A stretch of 64,000 nt of DNA. Source: a virus. The notes under the pieces are model-generated. The model saw only the letters and a list, made by a program, of their open reading frames with translations, searched no databases and was not told where the DNA came from. The stretch is taken from positions 1 to 64,000 of IMG/VR virus record IMGVR_UViG_3300047497_000260; one strand, given 5' to 3'. This document shows, in pieces, positions 50,440 through 57,632 of this stretch (positions are counted from its first letter, which is position 1; each line of letters begins with the position of its first letter). The translations under genes and the position numbers were made by a program.

Positions 50440-50820
50440 TCATGGCGCCCTTTCCGCGCGGCTTCCCGCGCTCAGCGTGATCCTGTTCTCGCGCAGCCTC
50501 GCGGCCGCCGATGTCGCATAGGCGCTGCGCTTGACGACGACCGCGCCGCGGCGGATGCCGAGCGTCTCGGCGAGGCCGGGCGCCTTCCGACGCGCCGCCA
50601 GCGCCGCCTCGCGGGCCGCGTGCGCCGCGCGCAATTGCGCTTCGGTCAGCGCGCGCGGGTCGCCGGCGGCGCGGGCGCGGCTGATTTGGTCGCGGACCGA
50701 GCCTTCCGAGGCCTGGCATTTCTCGGCGAGCGCGGCATGCGTGAAGGCGCCGGTCGCCCAGTCGGCGACGAGCGCGTCGCGCTGGCTCGCAAGGCTCGGC
50801 AGGCCGACGCGGGTCTTCAT
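50440..50820 (-). CDS. HTH DNA-binding protein, 126 aa
   Basis: MKTRVGLPSLASQRDALVADWATGAFTHAALAEKCQASEGSVRDQISRARAAGD is a helix-turn-helix of homeodomain-like type, followed by an Ala/Arg-rich tail. ATG overlaps the methyltransferase stop. A GC-rich palindrome (GCCGCCCCTAGGGCGGC, 50411-50427) at its end may be its terminator. Probably a phage regulator. Confidence 0.6.
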   Translation of the reverse strand: MKTRVGLPSLASQRDALVADWATGAFTHAALAEKCQASEGSVRDQISRARAAGDPRALTEAQLRAAHAAREAALAARRKAPGLAETLGIRRGAVVVKRSAYATSAAARLRENRITLSAGSRAERAP

Positions 50821-51443
50821 TGCCCCGCCTCCCTTGGCACCGCGCCCTCGTCGCGGTGCAGCCAGCGCACGCGCCCCTCAAAAGCGCCGCCCGTCTCCCA
50901 GACGAGCCAGCAATAGTCGCCGCGCCCGCCCTTCGGCTTGCCGCCGGTCTCAATGAGCGCCTGATAGACCGCGCCGGGCGGCATCGAGGGCCGCGGCGTC
51001 ACATGCCAGACCCGCTGCAGCGGCGTCGCGCGCAGCCAATGGGCCGCCGTCAGCCGCCCCGGCTGCCAGAGCATCGCGACCTTGCCGTCGGCAAGCGCGA
51101 GCGCCCTTTCCGCGAAGGCGCGGAACAGTCGGAACGGCGGGTTCGAGACGATGTTGAGCCTGGCCGCCCCGTCGCGCCGCGCGCAGCCGGGAAAATCGGC
51201 GAGAAAATCGAGCCCGGCGACATAGCCGTCCGCGCGCCAGGCGATATCGGTCCCGAACGCCGCATGGCCTCTCCGACGCGCCGCCGCGACGATATGGCCG
51301 AAGCCGCAGGCGGGATCGAGGATTTCGCCCTCGAAAGGCTCCTCCTCGAAGAGCCGCGCGTCGACCCAGGGCGGCTCGACATAATGGTCGTCCGCCGCGC
51401 GCGTCCAGAGATGCGCCTTGAGCGCGCCCGCCATCATGTTCAT
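50817..51443 (-). CDS. DNA adenine/cytosine-N4 methyltransferase
   Basis: 208 aa from ATG 51443. SAM-binding motif GEILDPACGFGHIVAAA, acidic partner motif GTDIAWRADGYVAGLDFL and catalytic NPPF (VSNPPFRLF) are typical of N6-adenine or N4-cytosine methyltransferases. Small, as in phages, with no target-recognition domain of type II size. May protect phage DNA or tune host regulation. Coupled downstream to the HTH gene and upstream to the SciP-like gene. Confidence 0.8.
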   Translation of the reverse strand: MNMMAGALKAHLWTRAADDHYVEPPWVDARLFEEEPFEGEILDPACGFGHIVAAARRRGHAAFGTDIAWRADGYVAGLDFLADFPGCARRDGAARLNIVSNPPFRLFRAFAERALALADGKVAMLWQPGRLTAAHWLRATPLQRVWHVTPRPSMPPGAVYQALIETGGKPKGGRGDYCWLVWETGGAFEGRVRWLHRDEGAVPREAGQ

Positions 51444-51664
51444 GGCGTCGCCCTCCGCGCGCGGGCGAGCCGCCGGCTCTTCAGGCCTTCCGCGCCGAAG
51501 GCGCTGCGCTGGCGCATCCAGACCTCCCATTCCTCCGCCGAGATCGCATGCGCGCGCCGCGCCTCCTCGGCGCTGACGATGCTCGTCCGGACGCCCTCGA
51601 GAAGGAGAAATCGGCGATAGGCCGTCCAGCGCGCGACCGGGGCGAGGAGATCGGCGGCGGTCAT
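51440..51664 (-). CDS. SciP/DUF1153-like regulator
   Basis: 74 aa. APVARWTAYRRFLLLEGVRTSIVSAEEARRAHAISAEEWEVWMRQRSAFGAEGLKSRRL fits the DUF1153 pattern of SciP (RWxxRRKxxxxxxVRxGLxSLEEAxxRYxLxxEEFxxWQ). SciP is the alphaproteobacterial inhibitor of CtrA-driven transcription. A phage copy could alter the host cell cycle. Overlaps both neighbours by 4 bp. Confidence 0.65.
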   Translation of the reverse strand: MTAADLLAPVARWTAYRRFLLLEGVRTSIVSAEEARRAHAISAEEWEVWMRQRSAFGAEGLKSRRLARARRATP

Positions 51665-52074
51665 GAGGCGCCTCCCGCGAGCGCCCGAGGGCCTGAAACG
51701 TGCTCGCCCTCAAGGCCAAGCCCGCTTCGCGGGTTGCTCGCCGCGCTCGCAGGCCTTGACCGCTCCGCGCGCTTGAGGCTTTGGCCGACCATGGCTTTTG
51801 CTGCGCAAAAGCGGCTGAATGGCCGACTTTGCGCAGCAAAGACAACGGATGCAAAACGCCGCATCGCCCCGGCGCGGTCACCGCGAAGCGGCCGTAACGA
51901 AGTGAAGGAGCGCCGCAGGCGCTTGACGGCGACGGGACGGTGTGGCCCTCCCAAGCCATGGTCGCCGGCGCGCGCCCCGGAACAAAACGCGATGTTCCGG
52001 TTTGGTTCTTTTCCTTGAGACGAAGCTTCCATCGATCCGGCGCGGCCAAGGGCTAAGGCGCCGGCGCGGCTCAT
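51661..52074 (-). CDS. ORF of 137 aa, coupled to both neighbours, possibly noncoding relic
   Basis: ATG 52074 and stop 51661 overlap neighbours by ATGA, which argues for translation, but the sequence (RNIAFCSGARAGDHGLGGPHRPVAVKRLRRSFTSLRP...) is Arg/Ser/Gly-rich without domains, and the DNA holds several short palindromes (GCTTTTGCTGCGCAAAAGC, CCCGCTTCGCGGG). It could be a decayed or recently formed gene. Confidence 0.4.
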   Translation of the reverse strand: MSRAGALALGRAGSMEASSQGKEPNRNIAFCSGARAGDHGLGGPHRPVAVKRLRRSFTSLRPLRGDRAGAMRRFASVVFAAQSRPFSRFCAAKAMVGQSLKRAERSRPASAASNPRSGLGLEGEHVSGPRALAGGAS

Positions 52075-52526
52075 GATGGCGAATTCCCGGCGGTCGCAGC
52101 GTCGATCGCCAGGAACCGGCCGTCCTCGAACTCGGCCTCCGACCGCGCGAAAACCTCGCCGTCATCGGCGCGATAGATCACGATCCGCGCGTCGTCGAGC
52201 CCGGGCCAGCGCAGCCGTCCTCGCTCCATTTCGGCATAGGCCTTGCCGCTCGCGATATGAAGCCAGCGCTTCGGCCGCGCCCCGGCCGCCCAGGCGAGGA
52301 AAGGCGCGGGATCGCCGGCGACGAAGGCGGCGACGCGCGCTGCGAGGCCGGCCGCCGCGACGAGCTGGCGCTGGCGCCCGAGCCATTCATCGGGCCGCTT
52401 GATCTCGCCCTTGAGCGCGCGCTCGTAGAGGTTCTTCTCGGCCAGCATCGCCGCCAGCATTTCCTCGGGCAGCGCCCGGACCGCCGAAGCCTCGGGGATC
52501 ATTTCGCGGCGAAAGTCGGCCATCAT
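52071..52526 (-). CDS. Hypothetical protein, 151 aa
   Basis: MMADFRREMIPEASAVRALPEEMLAAMLAEKNLYERALKGEIKRPDEWLGRQRQLVAAAGLAARV... helical first half, beta second half (RWLHIASGKAYAEMERGRLRWPGLDDARIVIYRADDGEVFARSEAEF). No family recalled. Overlaps 52523..52804 by ATGA-type contact and the next ORF by 4 bp. Confidence 0.6.
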   Translation of the reverse strand: MMADFRREMIPEASAVRALPEEMLAAMLAEKNLYERALKGEIKRPDEWLGRQRQLVAAAGLAARVAAFVAGDPAPFLAWAAGARPKRWLHIASGKAYAEMERGRLRWPGLDDARIVIYRADDGEVFARSEAEFEDGRFLAIDAATAGNSPS

Positions 52527-52804
52527 GCTCGCTCCACCGTCGCGAGCGCGGCGCGCATGGCGTCAGCCCTACGCAGCAGCGCGCCAGGCCGGAACGTCGC
52601 GCCGTCCACGCCCTCGCGCGGACGGCCGGGCCGGGTGATCCAGTAGTCGACCTCCTCGCTTACCGCCCGCGCCAGCCGCCCACCGAGCTTATCGGGCAGG
52701 TCGGGATCGAGCAGGATCATCGCGGCAAGGAACAAGGCCTCCCGCCTGGCGCGCTCATCCGCCTTGGGCTGCTCGCGTGGCGCCGCCTTCGCCTCCCCCC
52801 TCAA
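52523..52804 (-). CDS. Hypothetical protein, 93 aa, TTG start
   Basis: TTG at 52804 overlaps the stop of the upstream gene (TTGA). RGEAKAAPREQPKADERARREALFLAAMILLDPDLPDKLGGRLARAVSEEVDYWITRPGRPREGVDG..., helical with a YWITRP motif. A long upstream extension of this frame (327 aa) only reads the antisense of other genes. Function unknown. Confidence 0.5.
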   Translation of the reverse strand: MRGEAKAAPREQPKADERARREALFLAAMILLDPDLPDKLGGRLARAVSEEVDYWITRPGRPREGVDGATFRPGALLRRADAMRAALATVERA

Positions 52805-53076
52805 GACGCCGGCTCCAGCACGCGCGGCGCCTTCGTGAGCATCGCCTCGAAGACGGAAATATCCGTCCCCTTCTCCTCCGCCGGCCGAAAGAAGTCCTCG
52901 CGGTAGGAGCAAGTCGGAAATCTGTCCGCGAATCGCAGATACCAACATTTCCCCCACGGCGGCGGCGCCACACCCGTGACCACGAGTATGTCGCCCTTCT
53001 TGGGGCCACCCGGCGGAAGACGCCAGCCCGGATCCTCGATGCACTCGGCCCGCATCCCGACCGCCCAGTCCGTCAT
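52801..53076 (-). CDS. Small conserved phage protein, tandem paralogue A, 91 aa
   Basis: MTDWAVGMRAECIEDPGWRLPPGGPKKGDILVVTGVAPPPWGKCWYLRFADRFPTCSYREDFFRPAEEKGTDISVFEAML. A short beta domain like SH3 or KOW (KKGDILVVTGV) followed by the RP....TDISVFExML end found also in 53073..53396. Common in alphaproteobacterial phages. May be duplicated. Confidence 0.6.
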   Translation of the reverse strand: MTDWAVGMRAECIEDPGWRLPPGGPKKGDILVVTGVAPPPWGKCWYLRFADRFPTCSYREDFFRPAEEKGTDISVFEAMLTKAPRVLEPAS

Positions 53077-53396
53077 CGCGCCCTCCGCGCATCGCCGGCG
53101 CGCGCGGCCTGCGGCTCCAAGAGCTTTTTGAAGACGGAAATATCCGTCCTGCCGCTCGCCGCCGGGCGGAAGAGATCGGCGCGATAGGCGATGCGCGGAT
53201 CGCATCCCGCGAGGAACAGGCCCTCGATATCGTCGCCGAACCGCCCGATCCCGACGACCGTATAGGCCGCGTCCTTGCGCGGCTCGGGATAGACGGCGAG
53301 AAAACTGCGCAGCCGCGCCGCGAGGCTGACGCGGTCGTGCCAGCGCCAGCGACCGCCGAAAACGCACACCGCCCTCTGCCCTCTCCGCCAAGCCAT
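53073..53396 (-). CDS. Small conserved phage protein, tandem paralogue B, 107 aa
   Basis: From ATG 53396: MAWRRGQRAVCVFGGRWRWHDRVSLAARLRSFLAVYPEPRKDAAYTVVGIGRFGDDIEGLFLAGCDPRIAYRADLFRPAASGRTDISVFKKLLEP. Ends in the same RADLFRP..TDISVFKxLLEP block as its neighbour; the ATGA overlap joins them. Function unknown. The start at 53525 was judged too long. Confidence 0.6.
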   Translation of the reverse strand: MAWRRGQRAVCVFGGRWRWHDRVSLAARLRSFLAVYPEPRKDAAYTVVGIGRFGDDIEGLFLAGCDPRIAYRADLFRPAASGRTDISVFKKLLEPQAARAGDARRAR

Positions 53397-53515
53397 CGCC
53401 GCCTCCCTGAAGACCCCGGCGACGCGCGAACAGGAAGCGCGCCGCCGGGGAAAGACGCCGCTGGGGGTCGCGGCGCCGGCGCGGGCCTGATCGCCCGCGG
53501 TTCCAAATTCCATCC

Positions 53516-53923
53516 TCAACGCCATCCCCGTTCCGTCTCGCCCCGCGCCGCGAGCGCCTCGTCGATCAGCGCTCGCCCCCGCGCCAGAAGTCCCCGCGCC
53601 TCAGCGATCTTAGCCTCAGCCTCAGCCGCCTCATCGCCATCAATTGGAGCGCCGCGCGCCAGAGCCAGCTCCAGCTCATGATTGACCCTGGCCGCCTCCG
53701 CCCGAAGCTCCCTGACCAATGCCGCCGTGACGAGCTCGGCCATCCACTGCTTCACTCCCTTCGACCGCCGCTTGCGGATCGTCTCCGCCGTTCCCGGCGC
53801 GATCCCGATGCTGCGCGCCACGCTCAGCCTCACCTTGTGCAGCGGCTTGCCCGTCCGCGCCCGCGCCATCTCTTCGAGCATGACGAGGTCGCGGCGCACC
53901 CGCTCGTCTGTGTGACAACTCAT
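53516..53923 (-). CDS. HTH-containing protein, possible early activator, 135 aa
   Basis: MSCHTDERVRRDLVMLEEMARARTGKPLHKVRLSVARSIGIAPGTAETIRKRRSKGVKQWMAELVTAALVRELRAEAARVNHELELAL... The middle VRLSVARSIGIAPGTAETIRKRRSKG looks like a helix-turn-helix. In the leftward operon after Cro-like gene, where lambda has N or CII. The rest is coiled coil. Role inferred. Confidence 0.55.
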   Translation of the reverse strand: MSCHTDERVRRDLVMLEEMARARTGKPLHKVRLSVARSIGIAPGTAETIRKRRSKGVKQWMAELVTAALVRELRAEAARVNHELELALARGAPIDGDEAAEAEAKIAEARGLLARGRALIDEALAARGETERGWR

Positions 53924-54058
53924 GGGAAGAATATCCCCGGAACAAGGACGCAAATCCCCTCTCCTTCGTGGTTGGATCATCGCCAATCACCCCAGGAGAA
54001 AGACGCCTCAGACAACAAAACCCCAACCCTGCCGGACGGCGCGCCAACGCCGTCCGCC

Positions 54059-54202
54059 CTAATGCTTGGGCGCCGCAAAGCCCCCGAACGCGACGCCGGT
54101 GAGACAGCCCCAAAGAAACGCCTGCGGCGCCGTCAGATGGAGGACGACGATGATCGCGGAGCCGACCATCAAGGCGGCGACCAGGAAAACCAGTGACGTC
54201 AT
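54059..54202 (-). CDS. Small membrane protein, 47 aa
   Basis: MTSLVFLVAALMVGSAIIVVLHLTAPQAFLWGCLTGVAFGGFAAPKH, two hydrophobic stretches, so two short membrane helices are possible. ATG 54202 chosen since the ORF upstream reads Arg-rich noncoding. Small phage membrane proteins of this type may be superinfection exclusion or holin-like. Confidence 0.5.
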   Translation of the reverse strand: MTSLVFLVAALMVGSAIIVVLHLTAPQAFLWGCLTGVAFGGFAAPKH

Positions 54203-54357
54203 GTCCCGCCCCCGAATTGCGCTCCGGCGCGGCGCGTGGAGGGCGCCAAGCGCCGGAGCGCAGACCAGCCGCGGCCCCGCCTCGCGCGAAACGCGCGGCC
54301 GGCGGGATGCGGCGAACCGAAAAGGGCGCGAGGCGCCGGCGGAAGGATGCGCGCCGC

Positions 54358-54588
54358 TCATGCCGCCGCTCCCGGCCCGGCGGGCGCCATGGGCGGCGAC
54401 GGCGCCGAAGCCGGCTCCTGCATGATGAGGAACATGACGCCGAACCCGGGATGAACGAGGTAGCCCCTGTTGAATTCGCCGTTGCAGCCCGGAATTTTCG
54501 TCCCGTCGCGCCGGACGCCGCAAAGGGTCACGCGCTCGGAGAGGAACGAGACGTCCTGTCGCAGCACGAAGGGCGCGCCGGCGCTCAT
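54358..54588 (-). CDS. Hypothetical protein, 76 aa
   Basis: MSAGAPFVLRQDVSFLSERVTLCGVRRDGTKIPGCNGEFNRGYLVHPGFGVMFLIMQEPASAPSPPMAPAGPGAAA, beta-rich first half and a Pro/Ala tail. Two Cys (LCGV, GCNG). No domain recalled. Leftward, with a sizable gap upstream to the convergent plus gene. Confidence 0.5.
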   Translation of the reverse strand: MSAGAPFVLRQDVSFLSERVTLCGVRRDGTKIPGCNGEFNRGYLVHPGFGVMFLIMQEPASAPSPPMAPAGPGAAA

Positions 54589-54803
54589 GCCGGGCTCCCG
54601 CGTTGCGCGCGGCGAGCCGGCAAGGCAAACGGCGTTAACCTTGCGCGCGAGGCGCCCTTCACCGGCCCTTGAGAATAGAAATAAACAACGCCTTTCAACC
54701 GCTTGCGCGGCAGGACGCGGAGGCGCAGCCTCGCCCTTCGCCTCATTTCATGGGGGCTGCTTGGGGCATGCCCATGGAGATGGGGGCGGCTGGGAGCACC
54801 CCA

Positions 54804-55043
54804 ATGGACAATTATTGCGAACCCGCGGTCAACACGCCCGTCTTCCTCACTGGCGCCCATACGGCGCTGATCTCCTGCGGCCTCATCCATATCGCCTGGT
54901 TCCTCGAACAGCCGGGCGTCGACGGCCTCGAGCGCATCATCAACCTGCGGACCATCATGCCGCTCGGCGCCGTCGATCCCGTCCGCCGGATCATCGACGA
55001 GGCGCGCCGCGCGGCCCGGGATATCAGCAGGCTGGACAGCTGA
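54804..55043 (+). CDS. Conserved small phage protein, 79 aa
   Basis: MDNYCEPAVNTPVFLTGAHTALISCGLIHIAWFLEQPGVDGLERIINLRTIMPLGAVDPVRRIIDEARRAARDI. The NTPVFLTGxHTALIxCGLxHIAxFxEQPGxxGxERxINLR pattern recurs in phages of alphaproteobacteria. ATG at 54804 has GGGAG upstream; in-frame starts at 54750 and 54669 exist. Convergent with the Cro-like gene (5 bp apart). Confidence 0.6.
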   Translation: MDNYCEPAVNTPVFLTGAHTALISCGLIHIAWFLEQPGVDGLERIINLRTIMPLGAVDPVRRIIDEARRAARDISRLDS

Positions 55044-55048
55044 GCCGT

Positions 55049-55294
55049 TCACGCCGCGTTCTCCGACGAGCGATCAGGATTCTTGGTATGGGCGTCGACG
55101 AGGGCCTCATAGGTCACGCCTTCGACGCCCGTCGAAGCGGCGAAGGCGACGATATGGCGCCAATAGCCGGCCGGAATCGATCCGCGCGATTTCCAGCTCG
55201 AAACCGTCGAGAGATTCTCATGCCCGAGCGAACGGGCGAGAGATCCAACGCCGACCGCGTCGATGATGTCGATGACCGTGCGACTCGCTTCCAT
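55049..55294 (-). CDS. Cro-like HTH regulator
   Basis: 81 aa. MEASRTVIDIIDAVGVGSLARSLGHENLSTVSSWKSRGSIPAGYWRHIVAFAAST is a helix-turn-helix with the usual TVSSWKSRGSIPAGYW recognition helix of Cro-type proteins. Divergent from the CI-like repressor, over the operator at 55304. The predicted transcription start falls at the ATG, so the mRNA would be nearly leaderless. Opens the leftward lytic operon. Confidence 0.8.
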   Translation of the reverse strand: MEASRTVIDIIDAVGVGSLARSLGHENLSTVSSWKSRGSIPAGYWRHIVAFAASTGVEGVTYEALVDAHTKNPDRSSENAA

Positions 55295-55299
55295 GCGCA

Positions 55300-55349
55300 A
55301 AACTACGCATGATGCGTAATCTTTGTCAACGCCCAATGCGTAACGCATT
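55300..55349 (-). promoter_or_regulatory. Leftward promoter with operators O1 and O2
   Basis: Minus-strand -35 TTGACA (55329..55324) and -10 TAGTTT (55305..55300) with 18-bp spacing. O1 TACGCATGATGCGTA (55304-55318) is a perfect 15-bp palindrome between the boxes. O2 AATGCGTAACGCATT (55335-55349) lies on the repressor side and may control the plus-strand repressor promoter. O1 is identical to the site at 57573..57587. Confidence 0.75.
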
Positions 55350-55365
55350 TTGCGAAGCCGCGTTT

Positions 55366-56052
55366 ATGGGTGGAGAACTCGCTGAACGACTGCAATTGGC
55401 GCGCGCCGAGGCCGGTTTCGAGCGGCCGACGCAGGCCGCGCGGGCCTATGGCTGGGTCGTCTCCACCTATCTCGGCTATGAAAATGGCGACCGCGAGCCG
55501 TCGAAGGAAACCGCCCGGCGAATCGCCGAGGCCTATCGCGTCTCGCTCGACTGGCTGCTCTCGGGGCGCGGCGCGATGCGCGGGCGGCGGCAGAGCATTC
55601 CGGTCGCCGGCAGCGTCGGGGCCGGCGCGGTCGTCGAAATCGCCGAAGAGCCGCCGTCGATCGCCGCGCAAGACACGCTGACCCTGCCCGGCGATGGCGA
55701 GATCGCCGGCCTTCTCGTGCGCGGCGATTCGCAATGGCCGCGCTTCCTCGACGGCGAATTCATCCTGTTTGACCCGCGGCCGGCCAATCCCGCCGACCTC
55801 GTCGGCCAATATGCGATCGTCCAGACCCTCGACGGACGCCGGATGATCAAGACGCTGCAGCGAAGTCCGGGCGGCGATCTCTGGCGCCTCGAATCGCACA
55901 ACGCGCGGCCCGAGGACGACGTCGAGCTCCTCGGCGCCTGGCGCTATCTCGGCGTGCTGCCGGCGAGCGCCGCCGACCGGCGCCCGGGCGTCATGAAGCG
56001 CCTCGCTTCGCGCCTCCCGCTTTCCAAGCCCCGCCGAAAACCGCGGGGCTAG
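55366..56052 (+). CDS. CI-like repressor, HTH plus S24/LexA-like domain
   Basis: 228 aa from ATG 55366 (MGGELAERLQLARAEAGFERPTQAARAYGWVVSTYLGYENGDREPSKETARRI): an N-terminal HTH (residues 5-60). The C-terminal part has the S24 serine motif LVRGDSQWPRFLDGE and the lysine in RRMIKTLQ, with IPVAGSVGAGAVV ahead, so a Ser-Lys dyad is retained. Maintains lysogeny by blocking promoters at 55.3 and 57.6 kb. RecA-induced cleavage is possible but unproven. An upstream start at 55309 crosses O1/O2 and is unlikely. Confidence 0.85.
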   Translation: MGGELAERLQLARAEAGFERPTQAARAYGWVVSTYLGYENGDREPSKETARRIAEAYRVSLDWLLSGRGAMRGRRQSIPVAGSVGAGAVVEIAEEPPSIAAQDTLTLPGDGEIAGLLVRGDSQWPRFLDGEFILFDPRPANPADLVGQYAIVQTLDGRRMIKTLQRSPGGDLWRLESHNARPEDDVELLGAWRYLGVLPASAADRRPGVMKRLASRLPLSKPRRKPRG

Positions 56053-56171
56053 GTCATCCGCCGCTGTCGAGCCCGGAGCCGACAGAATGAGCTGAGAGGA
56101 TGGCGGCGATATTGAAAGCCTTGCAAGAGATCGGCGTCCGCGCGACGATATCTTTTTCGGGGAGGGGGATA

Positions 56172-56597
56172 ATGCGCAAATCAATGATCGTCGGACTGGG
56201 GATGTCGCTCTGCTGCAGCGTCTCGTTTGCGCAGGATGCGCCGAAAAAGCTCAATGCGACCGACCTTTCCGTGCAGACCCATAAGTGGGACGGCAAATCG
56301 ATCCAGACTACGGTCGCGTGCTTCTACGCCGACGCGGAAGATTATCGGTGCGCTGTAGGCGGCCTTGGCGCTGCGGACACCCTGGTGCGCATTGACGTCA
56401 CCAAAATTGACCCGCCGGAAATGAAGAAGGTGGTCGAGGATAACTGCGATACGATCGAAAAGATGAAAACGCGGGCTTGCCGCTTTGTAATCACCTTCAC
56501 CTATGCGGCGAACGACCGCCAGGAGAAAGCCGACGGCACTATCGTAATGATGATCCTGACCGAGGGGAATACGGCGTTTTTCGCCAGGGCGAAATAG
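56172..56597 (+). CDS. Secreted protein with signal peptide, 141 aa
   Basis: MRKSMIVGLGMSLCCSVSFAQDAPKK, a Sec signal peptide, follows a purine-rich GGGGAGGGGG ribosome site. The mature part has four Cys (VACFYADAEDYRCAVGG, DNCDTIEKMKTRACRFV) as two likely disulphides. No family recognised. Next to the repressor, so probably expressed from the prophage as a conversion gene. Confidence 0.7.
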   Translation: MRKSMIVGLGMSLCCSVSFAQDAPKKLNATDLSVQTHKWDGKSIQTTVACFYADAEDYRCAVGGLGAADTLVRIDVTKIDPPEMKKVVEDNCDTIEKMKTRACRFVITFTYAANDRQEKADGTIVMMILTEGNTAFFARAK

Positions 56598-56610
56598 GGC
56601 AATGGCGCGT

Positions 56611-56910
56611 TCAATAGAGCCCGCCGGAGTCGGTCTCGCCGCTCGTCGCCTTTTCCATCAGAATTCCGGGAACGAAAGAGCCTTCCGGCCCGAGCAGCGC
56701 CCAGGCGCTCTTGCACCATTGCAGCGCGCCGAGCCTTTCGAACGCGGCGGCGATTTCGGCGTGGTTGCGGCGCAGGGCGTCGTCGATCATTGGCATCGCG
56801 GCGAGATGCGCATAGGCGTTCATCCGGCCGAAATGGTCGTCGGCGATCGCTTGCGATTCGCCCCCGACGAGAGCGATTGCGAACAGGCATAGGGCGATCG
56901 GCGCGCGCAT
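56611..56910 (-). CDS. Small exported protein, 99 aa
   Basis: MRAPIALCLFAIALVGGESQAIADDHFGRMNAYAHLAAMPMIDDALRRNHAEIAAAFERLGALQWCKSAWALLGPEGSFVPGILMEKAT. Signal peptide of about 23 residues with ALA-type cleavage (SQAIAD). The mature helical part has one Cys. Convergent with 56172..56597. Likely a conversion gene; role unknown. Confidence 0.6.
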   Translation of the reverse strand: MRAPIALCLFAIALVGGESQAIADDHFGRMNAYAHLAAMPMIDDALRRNHAEIAAAFERLGALQWCKSAWALLGPEGSFVPGILMEKATSGETDSGGLY

Positions 56911-56947
56911 GCGAATCTCCGTTCTCCGCGACCAAGCGGCAGGACTC

Positions 56948-57040
56948 TTTCAGCCGGAAATGCTTGTCAATGATGGCCCTTCGGGCCACCGCCGACGGCG
57001 GCGCGCGGAGCGCGTCATTGACAAGCATTCCCGGCTGAAA
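56948..57040. repeat. 26-bp imperfect inverted repeat with nested hairpins
   Basis: TTTCAGCCGGAAATGCTTGT (start of the left arm 56948-56973) is mirrored with one mismatch at 57015-57040. The loop itself holds TGGCCCTTCGGGCCA and CCGCCGACGGCGG hairpins. The layout resembles a MITE-like element or a strong structured RNA in the gap upstream of the exported-protein gene. Target-site duplications were not recognised. Confidence 0.65.
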
Positions 57041-57154
57041 ACACGCTCCGCCAAGCAAAAAATGAAGGAAACTGCCCCGAACATCACGCGCGATCCTTGC
57101 GTTATGGTCGGGAGATTCGGCGCCTTTGCGGGCGCGGCTCTTGGACACCCAGTC

Positions 57155-57499
57155 TCAGCGCCCTTTCATCAGTCTGGCGACCGTTTTCTTTTGCACCGCC
57201 AGCTTGCTCTGCAGCGCGAGGATGTCGCCTTCGATATCCACAAGTTTCAACAAGGCGTCTCCGAGTTTCGAACCCTCGAGAAGCGCGTAGAGGCCCTCCA
57301 GATTCTCGGCGCCGGCGACGAGCCCGTCAGGCTCTTCCTGCACGAGCGCCAGGCGGTGGCGGCATAACGAACCTTTTTGCCCAGCCTCGCATTCGCAGGT
57401 GAGGCTGACGCCCGCCTCCGTCGACGACGCTTCGATCACGTAAGCGCGCGAGCCATCGCTGGAAAGCATTTTAAACCGCAAAACCTCAGCCATCGCCAT
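57155..57499 (-). CDS. SWIM-type zinc-finger protein, 114 aa
   Basis: From ATG 57499 (MAMAEVLRFKMLSSDGSRAYVIEASSTEAGVSLTCECEAGQKGSLCRHRLALVQEE). The CxC x8 CxH arrangement (CECEAGQKGSLCRH) is a SWIM zinc finger, which may bind DNA or proteins. The C-terminal part is helical. Divergent from the rightward operon promoter at 57.55 kb. An in-frame start at 57526 is less likely. Confidence 0.65.
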   Translation of the reverse strand: MAMAEVLRFKMLSSDGSRAYVIEASSTEAGVSLTCECEAGQKGSLCRHRLALVQEEPDGLVAGAENLEGLYALLEGSKLGDALLKLVDIEGDILALQSKLAVQKKTVARLMKGR

Positions 57500-57549
57500 C
57501 CCCCCGATCGTCGACTGGCCGCCCACGCAAAAGCGTATTTCGACAATCT

Positions 57550-57591
57550 ACGCATTTTGCGTTGACAACGGTTACGCATGATGCGTAGTCT
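57550..57591 (+). promoter_or_regulatory. Rightward promoter with repressor operators
   Basis: -35 TTGACA (57562-57567), -10 TAGTCT (57586-57591), spacing 18 bp. The operator TACGCATGATGCGTA (57573-57587) is inside the promoter and identical to O1 at 55304. A second half-spaced palindrome ACGCATTTTGCGT (57550-57562) overlaps the -35. Expected start near 57598 with a 35-nt leader. Same repressor should silence both operons. Confidence 0.75.
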
Positions 57592-57632
57592 TACGAATCG
57601 GCGCTCAGACCGCCGTCCGTCGGAGGCCCTTC

